From assembly GCF_044759095.2 (NCBI RefSeq), contig NZ_JBIYSM020000022.1, positions 4,540 through 68,539 on the forward strand: a stretch of 64,000 bases of DNA, given 5' to 3'. The translations under genes were made by a program, and so were the position numbers. The notes under the pieces were generated by a model. That model worked only from the letters and a program-made list of their open reading frames with translations. It was not told where the DNA came from and did not search any database. Numbering within the stretch: the first letter of the stretch is position 1; each line of letters begins with the position of its first letter. Origin of the DNA: JBIYSM02 sp044759095. Lineage in GTDB: Bacteria; Bacillota; Bacilli; Brevibacillales; Brevibacillaceae. Below are positions 27,178 to 34,245 of this stretch, in pieces.

Positions 27178-27684
27178 GTGAACGCCATCGTACTGTATAC
27201 GCGTGAGTCAGACAAGGAAGTTGCCTTTGAATACAATTTTTTCGACAATCAATTTGCGCCCGGCAATCTGGTTGTACGAAAGGTGTTGATGTCGATGCTG
27301 AACAGTGTCAGGCAGCGACTGACTCACCTGGAAGTGGAGTACAACGACAGCATGCTTGCTGACAAGCTGGGGGCGAAGAGGGCCGGAGAACTGCTGCGTT
27401 TCCTTGGAGCCACAAGGGAAAACCGACGTGACAACCGGAGCGGTGAGATCGTCGTCAGCCGGACGTTCCGCGCCGAACTCACTTCGGAGCGATTCGAGTA
27501 TTTTTACAATCTCCTCGATGTCTCCGAACTTTCCCACTATCGGCTTTTGGAGGGCGAACGGGACCGCATCGTCTTTTACTTTACCCAATACCTCTTGCTG
27601 CGGTGTCCAAGCGAGGAGTCGGCTCTCTTCCTGAAGCAGCTGGACGACATGCAAGTACCCTACAAGCTGGTCTCCATCCAATAG
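27178..27684 (+). CDS. Conserved-looking protein of unknown function
   Basis: A 168-aa soluble protein starting with GTG; AAAGGAG lies 13 nt upstream. The sequence MNAIVLYTRESDKEVAFEYN continues with mixed helix and strand predictions and no membrane segment. Residues 100-168 (FEYFYNLLDVSELSHYRLLEG ... LLLRCPSEESALFLKQL) look like a compact alpha/beta unit. I do not recognise a family. It probably shares a transcript with the M42 peptidase. Confidence 0.65.
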   Translation: MNAIVLYTRESDKEVAFEYNFFDNQFAPGNLVVRKVLMSMLNSVRQRLTHLEVEYNDSMLADKLGAKRAGELLRFLGATRENRRDNRSGEIVVSRTFRAELTSERFEYFYNLLDVSELSHYRLLEGERDRIVFYFTQYLLLRCPSEESALFLKQLDDMQVPYKLVSIQ

Positions 27685-27702
27685 GGTTCAGCGAAAATAA
27701 AG

Positions 27703-27735
27703 AAAAAAAACACCGTCGAAAGCGACGGTGTTTCC
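27703..27735. terminator. Bidirectional terminator
   Basis: AAAACACCGTCG-AAAG-CGACGGTGTTT with an A-rich left flank. It ends both the plus-strand pair and, on the minus strand, the oxidase operon. Confidence 0.88.
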
Positions 27736-29438
27736 TACCAGGTTCGCATGGGTAACGCTCCGGAAGCAGGGTGGATAAACATCTGTATGAATGGAACCGT
27801 GTAGGCTAATAAAATCAAGCCAACCGCCACGCCAATCCAAAGGGACCAACGTTCAAGGAAATACGGGGGCTTCTTTTGATCGTCGATCACCTCGCCGATA
27901 GGATACTCAACCGGCTGTTCCGCTTTCGGGGCGTAAAACCACAGGTACAGCACAATGATCAGGAACAGGACGATCCCTGTGAACAAAATGCCGCCTCCCA
28001 GCGCCATAAACTGCCGATAGATCTCCCAGTCCTGTGTGATCGGAGCGTCACCATAAGTCGTATAGCTGATGCGACGGGGTTCTCCCAAAAGGCCGACGAT
28101 GTGCATGCCCCCTGACATGAACAGCATGCCGATCGCCCAGGTGAAGGCCTGTACGATTCCCAGGTTGTTTGCCTTGCGGGTTAGGGTCCTGCCGGATAGG
28201 ATGGGGATCAGCATATAGGAGATGCCGAAAAAGGTTAAAATCACACTCGTTGCCAGCGTAAGATGAAAATGCCCGGTGACCCACAGTGTATTATGGACCA
28301 CCTGATTTATCTGGTAACTCGCGTTAATGATTCCGCCAATACCTGCGGGAACAAACATGACCATCCCCAAAAAAGGGGCAAGGAACCGCACATCTTTGTA
28401 CGGAAGTTTTGTCAGCCATCCCAGCAAGCCTTTTCCTCCCTGCGAACGCCCCGCCAATTCAAACGTGGCCAAGAGTGAAAAAGCGGTCAAAAAGGACGGG
28501 ATTACCACAAAAAACGTGAGTACGACCTGCACGAACTTCCAAATAGAGGATACTCCGGGTTCGTTTAATTGGTGATGCAGACCTACGGGAATGGAGTACA
28601 GGATAAACAGAATGAAGGTAAGCCGCGGGAGAGAATTGCTGAATATCCTGCCTCTGATCAGCCTCGGGACATTGACGTACCAGTAGATGTAAGCCGGAAG
28701 CAGCCAAAAATAAACCAACGCGTGCCCAAAATACCAGAACAGCGTGCGGCTCAAGGTGACGTCGACTCGTTCTACCCAACCCAACGACCAGGGAATTAAT
28801 TGAACAACCACTTCAATGGCAACGCCCAGACTGCAAATGTCCCATAGAATCATCGTAGCGACTGACATATAGGCAAAGAGAGGCGATGATTCGCCCGGAT
28901 GCGCTTTTCGCCAACGGCGGAACGCGGAAAAGATGGCGATGCTGCTGCTCCAGCTGCCAACAACCAAAGCGGCCAATCCGATATAAAACAACGGAGAAGC
29001 TTTTAGCGGAGCGTAAAAGGTATACAACACGGACGCGTCGTTCGTTATGATAGGGTACAGCGCCAGTAACGTTCCCCCCAGCATGAGACCATACCCTGTC
29101 CATCCCCACCCGCGTTCTCCTGAACATAACCGGCCTCCGGTTGTCTTGGCCATACCCGAGTAAAGAAAGCCGATGATAAAAAAGGTCGTAAACACAAGCG
29201 CCAGACTTACGCCATGAAGCGTAAGCAGCTGATAATAGCCAAGCGCAGACGGCAGCGTGATGACCCCGGTTCGCTGCAGCGTCTGAAGGACACCGGCAAG
29301 GGCGCCAATCAGCAGGGCAAAATAGGCAAAGCCGATATGGGCTTGTATCAGAAGTTTGTCGTTCCTTTGAAATACAAAATGGCTTGTTCCGACCGTCGCT
29401 CCGTCAAATCCTACATTTCCATGGGTTTGATCATTCAT
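27735..29438 (-). CDS. cbaA: B-type (ba3-like) cytochrome c oxidase subunit I
   Basis: A 567-aa, roughly 13-helix heme-copper oxidase subunit. Heme and CuB ligands are visible: QLLTLHGVSLALVF (low-spin heme), FWYFGHALVYFWLLPAYIYWY (CuB His-Tyr region), VGLHHQLNEPG (CuB His pair) and NTLWVTGHFHLTLA (heme His). The lack of extensive family A D-channel motifs and the pairing with a 159-aa subunit II and a tiny IIa fit family B oxidases such as Thermus ba3 and Bacillus CbaA. It reduces O2 at the membrane and pumps protons. It is the last gene of a three-gene minus-strand operon; start after CAGGAG. Confidence 0.92.
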   Translation of the reverse strand: MNDQTHGNVGFDGATVGTSHFVFQRNDKLLIQAHIGFAYFALLIGALAGVLQTLQRTGVITLPSALGYYQLLTLHGVSLALVFTTFFIIGFLYSGMAKTTGGRLCSGERGWGWTGYGLMLGGTLLALYPIITNDASVLYTFYAPLKASPLFYIGLAALVVGSWSSSIAIFSAFRRWRKAHPGESSPLFAYMSVATMILWDICSLGVAIEVVVQLIPWSLGWVERVDVTLSRTLFWYFGHALVYFWLLPAYIYWYVNVPRLIRGRIFSNSLPRLTFILFILYSIPVGLHHQLNEPGVSSIWKFVQVVLTFFVVIPSFLTAFSLLATFELAGRSQGGKGLLGWLTKLPYKDVRFLAPFLGMVMFVPAGIGGIINASYQINQVVHNTLWVTGHFHLTLATSVILTFFGISYMLIPILSGRTLTRKANNLGIVQAFTWAIGMLFMSGGMHIVGLLGEPRRISYTTYGDAPITQDWEIYRQFMALGGGILFTGIVLFLIIVLYLWFYAPKAEQPVEYPIGEVIDDQKKPPYFLERWSLWIGVAVGLILLAYTVPFIQMFIHPASGALPMRTW

Positions 29439-29461
29439 TTCATCATCTCCTGCAAGAGAAA

Positions 29462-29941
29462 CTATTTCACAATCAGCTTCGCCATCATGACTTGATGTCC
29501 GACGCCGCAGTATTCGTTACACAAGATGAGGTATTCTCCCGGTTTATGGAACGTATACGTGAATTCGGTCACGTGTCCGGGCAATATCATCATGTTTGCA
29601 TTGGTTCCAGGGATCGCGATGCCGTGTATGACATCGGGACTCGTCACATGGAAGTGGACGGTTGATCCTTTTGGAACGGTCGGGTCGATGGGCAGGAAGT
29701 TAAAAGCCTGCGCCACCATCACCGCTTTATACTCGTTTTTGCCTACCGAATAAATACCCGGTTTGTCAAACGGAGGGGTGGTCTTGATCTGTTCCGGGGC
29801 CACTGTCTTCACATGCCCATTGGCCGGATGGAGCTCCATGGAAAAGGCCATAATTCCGGTAATGAGCAGGAAAATAACAAGAGTAATGACGCCAAACCAC
29901 AACCAGATCCGTTCGTACCGAGGCAAATCAATTCCCATCAT
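29462..29941 (-). CDS. cbaB: B-type cytochrome c oxidase subunit II (CuA)
   Basis: A 159-aa protein with one N-terminal membrane helix (about 12-32) and an extracytoplasmic cupredoxin domain. CuA ligands are clear: His in SPDVIHGIAIPG, then LILCNEYCGVGHQVMM with the two Cys, His and Met. The short length and single helix are usual for the ba3-type subunit II. It accepts electrons from cytochrome c and passes them to subunit I. It starts at 29941 after GGGAG and lies 17 bp from the IIa gene and 23 bp from subunit I. Confidence 0.92.
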   Translation of the reverse strand: MMGIDLPRYERIWLWFGVITLVIFLLITGIMAFSMELHPANGHVKTVAPEQIKTTPPFDKPGIYSVGKNEYKAVMVAQAFNFLPIDPTVPKGSTVHFHVTSPDVIHGIAIPGTNANMMILPGHVTEFTYTFHKPGEYLILCNEYCGVGHQVMMAKLIVK

Positions 29942-29958
29942 ACGTATTCACTCCCGCC

Positions 29959-30069
29959 CTATTGCCGGCTAAGATACAAGTCAAAAATGAACCACCAACT
30001 TCCAATCATGAGTACGCCTAATACCATCACCAAAAAGAAACTTCCTTTCAGTTGTCCCTCGTCTTTCAT
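29959..30069 (-). CDS. Cytochrome c oxidase subunit IIa, 36 aa
   Basis: A very small gene at the head of the oxidase operon, preceded by TTTGGAGG with ideal spacing. The product is MKDEGQLKGSFFLVMVLGV followed by LMIGSWWFIFDLYLSRQ: a short charged start and one membrane helix with a WWF motif. The length and pattern match the single-helix subunit IIa of ba3-type oxidases, which completes the helix missing from subunit II. The genes run IIa-II-I, as in other B-type clusters. Confidence 0.85.
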   Translation of the reverse strand: MKDEGQLKGSFFLVMVLGVLMIGSWWFIFDLYLSRQ

Positions 30070-30149
30070 TTCGAATAACCTCCAAACACAAAAACGTTCG
30101 TATCATTCATTGTTTCCATAAAGAGGAAGGAATATAACCAGAATAATGA

Positions 30150-30180
30150 AGCCCCCCCATTTAAGAATGGGAGGGGAGTC
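30150..30180 (-). terminator. Hairpin after the GltB-like gene
   Basis: CTCCCCTCCCATT-CTTA-AATGGGGGGG on the minus strand, directly after the stop codon. The following sequence (CTTCATTATT) is only mildly U-rich. Confidence 0.55.
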
Positions 30181-31633
30181 AATCGTTTTCTGAAGGGACA
30201 GAAGAGGGCGGGTCGTTCTGTTTCCTATTTTCGCAGGGCAGGTGAGCCAGACGAACCTTTGAGACCTTGCTCGTCCATTCGTCAAGGGCAACCAGATCCT
30301 CTGCGTTTACTTCCTTTAAAGACGTTTTGCCCAAAGCACGAATGGCCATCTTCATCTCTTCCGTACAAGATACAAAAAATTTCTCCAGATAGACGGCAGC
30401 CTCTTCCTCGTTAAATTCATCTTTTAGCGTGCCGGGGTAAAAGGCGAGCTGGGTAGGGGGTTCCCACGGAATCGCCTTGGTTATCTGGTCGTGAGTCATA
30501 GCCCAAAGCAGAGCCGTGCCCATATATACACCATCCGCTCCCAGCGCGATCGCTTTCAAACAATCGCCCGGAACAGAGTAGCCTCCGCCGCTCAACAGAG
30601 TAATCCGCTCTTTTACTCCTCGCTTCTTGAGATACTCGACGGCACGGCAAAGCGCAAAAATGGTAGGCAGCCCAAAATCGTCTTCGAGAATGGGAGCCGC
30701 TCCCTTCATACCTGCTTGTCCTCCGTCTATACTGATAAAATCGACCCCTGCCTGAATGGCTATTTCCAGATCGGCTTCCAGCTTCGCACTCGCACAGATT
30801 TTTACTCCAATCGGCACACCCTCCGTGATCTCACGCAGTCTGTCAACCAGGCTTCGAAGGTCCTCGGGCTTTTTTATTTCGCTGTGGCGGGAAGGAATTA
30901 CGAGGAAACCCTCGTCAGGCGCCTGCAGAAGCTCACGCGCCCTTCCCTGCAGGTACTCGGACGGAATTATACTTCCGGAACCGGCAGTTGCCCCTTTCCC
31001 GATATGAATTTCGATTGCATCCGCTTGGCGGAGAATCTCCGGCTCTTTTGCCCAATGGCCTGAGCTGTACTGCAAGATGTAATACCTGGCGTTTTCTCGT
31101 TCTTCAGGCAAAAAAGGACCTTCGCCAGAATTCGTTGAGGTTCCTACGGCAGCCGTTCCTTTGGCTAGGGCTATTTTTATTTTCTCAGACACTCCGATCC
31201 CATACCCCATCCCTCCTGCCATGAGGGGAATGTCCAGTATGAGCGGTTTTTTCGCCTTCGGCCCGATTGTCAGGCGCATGTCAACGGGATGGGTTTCTGC
31301 AGCCGGCAACGTCGCCAATTGAGCCGGCGAAAAAATCAAGCCGTCAAAATGGAGAAACTTGCGCGGACTGCCAAACGGTCGTTCAATCACCCCGCCTAAT
31401 GAAGCACGCAAGCTGTTTTCCACAACAATTCTGGGGCTTATTTTGGTCATCGCCGTTACCATTTCCCAGATATTTTCCGCGTAGCGATCCGACATCAATC
31501 GTTTTGTGAAGCGCCCAACCATCCATTTTATGAAGGGTCTGGCAAACAGCAGCATAAGAATGAGAGTACAAACCATTGCCAAGAAAGCCCCGGTAAAAGA
31601 TCCCGCGAGAAAAGAGAGCCACTTGATTTTCAT
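30179..31633 (-). CDS. Membrane-anchored FMN-binding glutamate synthase-like protein
   Basis: A 484-aa protein. The start at 31633 follows a GGGGGGAATGGC run and begins MKIKW with one membrane helix (about 8-30). The rest is the GltB-type TIM barrel: PLILDIPLMAGGMGYGIGVS, GTSTNSGEGPFLPEE, EIHIGKGATAGSGS, KICASAKLEADLEIAIQAG, DFISIDGGQAGMKGAAP and LLSGGGYSVPGDCLKAIALGAD, which bind FMN and 2-oxoglutarate in true synthases. There is no glutaminase domain, and no 3Fe-4S Cys cluster is evident. Stand-alone GltB-like proteins have uncertain roles. It is monocistronic, upstream of the oxidase operon. Confidence 0.87.
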   Translation of the reverse strand: MKIKWLSFLAGSFTGAFLAMVCTLILMLLFARPFIKWMVGRFTKRLMSDRYAENIWEMVTAMTKISPRIVVENSLRASLGGVIERPFGSPRKFLHFDGLIFSPAQLATLPAAETHPVDMRLTIGPKAKKPLILDIPLMAGGMGYGIGVSEKIKIALAKGTAAVGTSTNSGEGPFLPEERENARYYILQYSSGHWAKEPEILRQADAIEIHIGKGATAGSGSIIPSEYLQGRARELLQAPDEGFLVIPSRHSEIKKPEDLRSLVDRLREITEGVPIGVKICASAKLEADLEIAIQAGVDFISIDGGQAGMKGAAPILEDDFGLPTIFALCRAVEYLKKRGVKERITLLSGGGYSVPGDCLKAIALGADGVYMGTALLWAMTHDQITKAIPWEPPTQLAFYPGTLKDEFNEEEAAVYLEKFFVSCTEEMKMAIRALGKTSLKEVNAEDLVALDEWTSKVSKVRLAHLPCENRKQNDPPSSVPSEND

Positions 31634-31705
31634 GCCATTCCCCCCACTCACTTGAACTCAACCAAATTATGCACCAAAATTTGGTTCTTATACGTGTTCA
31701 CCTAC

Positions 31706-31750
31706 AAACAAAGCCACTCGCCCGTGCTTGGGCTGAGTGGCTTTGTTTAC
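31706..31750 (-). terminator. Terminator of the HD-GYP gene
   Basis: AAACAAAGCCACTC-GCCC...GGGC-GAGTGGCTTTGTTT-type stem; on the minus strand it ends GGCTTTGTTTGT, 15 bp after the stop. Confidence 0.82.
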
Positions 31751-31764
31751 GGGTGGGTGGGGTT

Positions 31765-33177
31765 TTACCCGCTAAGCGGTTGAAAAACCGAAGGTCCTTC
31801 TTCCTTGTCGTCCATTTTTTCAAACAGGAGCTCGTTTGCGCGTGAAATCTGGTGAGCGTGGAAAAACGTTTCTTCCGTAATGCTCTGGAAAAAGGCGTCC
31901 ACCACCGCAGGGCAGAACTGGGTACCTGAGTGGCTCATGATCTCGTCACATGCTTTGGAAAAAGAAAGTCCTTTTCGATAGGCGCGTGACGACGTCATCG
32001 CATCAAACGAATCGGCGACGGCGGCGATGCGGGCGAACAGGGGAATCTCTTCTCCCTTCAGCTGATCAGGATACCCGTTGCCGTCAAAACGCTCATGATG
32101 GGAGCGGGTAATGGTCAAAATCGTATTCACTTGCTGGGATTCCTGTTTGCTGGCGGTGGCGTACAACCGTTTTAACAGCGCTTCGCCGCGGACCGGATGT
32201 GACTTGATGATGCGGTATTCCTCGTCAGTCAGGCGGCCCGCTTTCAACAAGATGTTGTCCTCGATTCCGATTTTGCCAATGTCGTGCAGAAGACCGCCTG
32301 TGTACAGGGTATCCAGCATATGAGGCTCGAATCCCATCTTCTCGGCAATGACGCGCATGTAATATGCCACCCGCTGAGAGTGTCCGGACGTGTAGGAATC
32401 CTTCTCTTCCAACGCGACGGCCAGTGTCTTCAGAATGCTCTGGTTGGTCAACGCCAGCTGTTCTCCTCGCAGCGTTGAGGTGACCAGTGCTTTTTCCTTT
32501 TGGCGGGTCAGATAAAACAAAACAGCGGCAATGATGTAGCTGCCGGCAACGAGAAACGTGAGGAATGATTCCACTTTGCGGAACTGTTCGTAAAAGTTTT
32601 CTTCTATGGCGGCAAGGCAGACGTACCAGTCCCATTGCGGGTAGTATCGAACGATGGCGATTTTGGTGCGGTCGAATGAATCGTCCCGGTTTTTCCATCG
32701 GTACGTAACGACCATTTTTCCTTCGTTAAGCACTTCTCTCACCAGATAGCGCCCTTCGGGATTGGCTATATTGTACAGATTTCTCCCTTCCAACTGTGAA
32801 TGAAACGTCAGGACTCCCTGAGAATTGAAGGCGAAAATCGAATCCCCTTTGGCAAGGGTTACCTTAACCGCAGAAAGGTCTCGCGTGCCGTCCGGCTGTT
32901 TGGGGCCCGCCAACAACTCTTTTACTCTGAGGTCCGCTTCCGAATGGGTAAGAATGCCTTCCTTTACCTGGGAATTGAATAGCGCAAGTATTTCGAAAAT
33001 GGTATTCATCTGCTTGTCCAATGATCGAATCCCTGCTTCGTAGTACTGCTGTTTGGCTTGCGAATATCCCACAAATACAACGATCGTGAAGAGGACGGGG
33101 AGAAGAACCAAAAAGATCGGGTAGAGGTGTGATTTCGTCGTCGATTGAAGAGGCAAGGCACTACGTCCTTTCCGCAT
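31765..33177 (-). CDS. Cache-sensor HD-GYP phosphodiesterase
   Basis: A 470-aa membrane protein. Two helices (about 18-38 and 205-228) bracket an extracytoplasmic Cache-like sensor (NTIFEILALFNSQVKEG ... DSIFAFNSQGVLTFHS ... YYPQWDWYVCLAAIEENF). The cytoplasmic C-terminus is an HD-GYP domain: HDIGKIG with the metal HD at about 298-299, then SHPVRGEALL, HHERFDGNGYPD and AVADSFDAMTSSRAYR. These domains usually hydrolyse cyclic di-GMP. The ATG at 33177 is used because AGGAGG lies 12 nt before it and an upstream ATG overlaps that site. It may oppose the cyclase at 13707. Confidence 0.9.
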   Translation of the reverse strand: MRKGRSALPLQSTTKSHLYPIFLVLLPVLFTIVVFVGYSQAKQQYYEAGIRSLDKQMNTIFEILALFNSQVKEGILTHSEADLRVKELLAGPKQPDGTRDLSAVKVTLAKGDSIFAFNSQGVLTFHSQLEGRNLYNIANPEGRYLVREVLNEGKMVVTYRWKNRDDSFDRTKIAIVRYYPQWDWYVCLAAIEENFYEQFRKVESFLTFLVAGSYIIAAVLFYLTRQKEKALVTSTLRGEQLALTNQSILKTLAVALEEKDSYTSGHSQRVAYYMRVIAEKMGFEPHMLDTLYTGGLLHDIGKIGIEDNILLKAGRLTDEEYRIIKSHPVRGEALLKRLYATASKQESQQVNTILTITRSHHERFDGNGYPDQLKGEEIPLFARIAAVADSFDAMTSSRAYRKGLSFSKACDEIMSHSGTQFCPAVVDAFFQSITEETFFHAHQISRANELLFEKMDDKEEGPSVFQPLSG

Positions 33178-33254
33178 TTTGGTAACATTCCTCCTCATAA
33201 TAGGCGAAATCGACAGAACCTTCAACCGTAGAAAGAATATTGTCGAAAAAATAA

Positions 33255-33606
33255 GAGGGAGTGACGTTTCACTCCCGGAGACTGTCGAAAAAGGTATTGG
33301 TGTCTATTCGGGACCGATTTCTCCGCTCCGCTCGGCGCTTTACCCACCGAACGGAAGCTAATGCTCGCGTTCGGCGGGGCCCGTATCCTCCCCACAGGGA
33401 AGTGTCACTGTCCGCTCCGCGACGATTCTTGGGGGCATCGCCAAAGCCGCGTCACTACGAAGTTTTCTCAGGGGTGGCGCTGCTTTATCCCCGCGCCCAC
33501 GTCCCTACGCTAGCAGGTCGTCACAGCTCGCGGGTAGCTGGAGGAATCGGTCCCTTTACAAACCATTGGTTTCTCAACAAACTGAGGGAGTGACGTTTCA
33601 CTCCCG
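33255..33606 (-). mobile_element. Terminator-inserted structured MITE-like element, copy B, with hairpin target duplication
   Basis: A 306-bp element (33278-33583) lies between perfect 23-bp direct repeats at 33255-33277 and 33584-33606. The repeats are again a hairpin, GGGAGTGA/TCACTCCC, unrelated in sequence to the one around copy A. On the minus strand the distal copy runs into TTATTTTTTCG. The subterminal stem is GGGACCGATTTCTCC (33310-33324) / GGAGGAATCGGTCCC (33540-33554). The core CTGTCCGCTCCGCGACGATTC at 33409-33428 aligns with copy A, as do the ends (GTCGAAAAA / GTTGAGAAA inwards). No coding potential is supported. The terminator presumably served the 45-aa gene at 33652. Confidence 0.75.
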
Positions 33607-33607
33607 C

Positions 33608-33651
33608 AGGTTCCGCCCGACGCAGCATCGGCTTTAGCCGGGTGGACAACT
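33608..33651 (-). repeat. Degenerate hairpin of the GTTCGGGGCCCC family (R4)
   Basis: CCGCCCGAC and GCCGGGTGG arms with loop GCAGCATCGGCTTTA resemble the final hairpin of the dispersed repeat, but the GGGGCCCC core is missing. It lies just after the stop of the 45-aa gene. Confidence 0.45.
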
Positions 33652-33789
33652 CTATGTAGAAGGGCGATTGGGTCCTTCCAGCTTTTTGCTTCCGTAACCC
33701 GGCTTCTCGTTTTGAACGGAGTCAGGCTGAAAGTTGCGCTCTGTCCGGGTTTCCTGGTTGTTGGAAACCCGTTCCTTGGAAATCTTCAT
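33652..33789 (-). CDS. Small hydrophilic protein, 45 aa, possibly spore-associated
   Basis: An ATG at 33789 is preceded by AGGAGGATCATT, a near-ideal ribosome site. The product, MKISKERVSNNQETRTERNF then QPDSVQNEKPGYGSKKLEG and PNRPST, is highly charged, has no hydrophobic core, and is rich in Asn, Gln, Lys and Arg. That composition and size resemble minor small acid-soluble spore proteins, and a GYGSKK phrase recalls the GSKK of SspP-like proteins, but I cannot assign it to a family. It lies downstream of the 66-bp minisatellite and upstream of the terminator that element B duplicated. Confidence 0.6.
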   Translation of the reverse strand: MKISKERVSNNQETRTERNFQPDSVQNEKPGYGSKKLEGPNRPST

Positions 33790-33803
33790 AATGATCCTCC
33801 TTC

Positions 33804-34096
33804 CTAGTGGCGATACTACGTCGAATTACATCCTTGCGAAGCCACATCCGGGTGCCCGCAGGGTGCTTCTTAGTGGCGATACTACGTCGAATTACATCCT
33901 TGCGAAGCCACAGCCGGGTGCCCGCAGGGTGCTTCCTAGTGGCGATACTACGTCGAATTACATCCTTGCGAAGCCACATCCGGGTGCCCGCAGGGTGCTT
34001 CCTAGTGGCAATACTACGTCGAATTACATCCTTGCGAAGCCACATCCGGGTGCCCGCAGGGTGCTTCTTAGTGGCGATACTACGTCGAATTACATC
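33804..34096. repeat. 66-bp tandem repeat (minisatellite), four full units plus a partial
   Basis: Units recur at exact 66-bp spacing; on the minus strand each starts ATGTAATTCGACGTAG, with unit starts at 34096, 34030, 33964, 33898 and 33832 (the last partial, 27 nt or so). Units differ at few positions (TAAGAAG/TAGGAAG, CGGATG/CGGCTG, one GGCGATAC/GGCAATAC). The array begins exactly at the stop of the 51-aa gene and ends at the ribosome site of the 45-aa gene. Because 66 is a multiple of three, long frames stay open on both strands, which is a by-product and not evidence of coding. Confidence 0.9.
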
Positions 34097-34245
34097 CAGT
34101 CGAGCCACGTCAGCTGGCGACGCTGTGATTGTGTGCGGACCCTTGCAAGGCTGCTGTCCTCCAAATGGACGAGCAGAGACGACAGCGGCAGTTGAGTCTG
34201 AATCTGCAAGACCGTCGGAACCTGTTGCAGTCGTTCCTCTTTCAA
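34090..34245 (-). CDS. Small protein, 51 aa, coupled to the MFS gene
   Basis: A TTG start at 34245 overlaps the MFS stop as TTGA, and GGGAGGG lies 6 nt upstream, so translation is coupled. The product begins with KEERLQQVPTVLQIQTQLPL, continues SSLLVHLEDSSLARVRT and ends TWLDWM. It is soluble-looking, with alternating polar and hydrophobic residues. No family recognised. The coupling and good ribosome site argue for a real gene; the end of the frame at the first repeat unit could mean that the C-terminus was altered by the repeat. Confidence 0.5.
   Translation of the reverse strand: MKEERLQQVPTVLQIQTQLPLSSLLVHLEDSSLARVRTQSQRRQLTWLDWM

Noticed and set aside
33804..34096. CRISPR array
   Set aside because: The units are contiguous 66-bp repeats with no unique spacers, and no cas genes are nearby.
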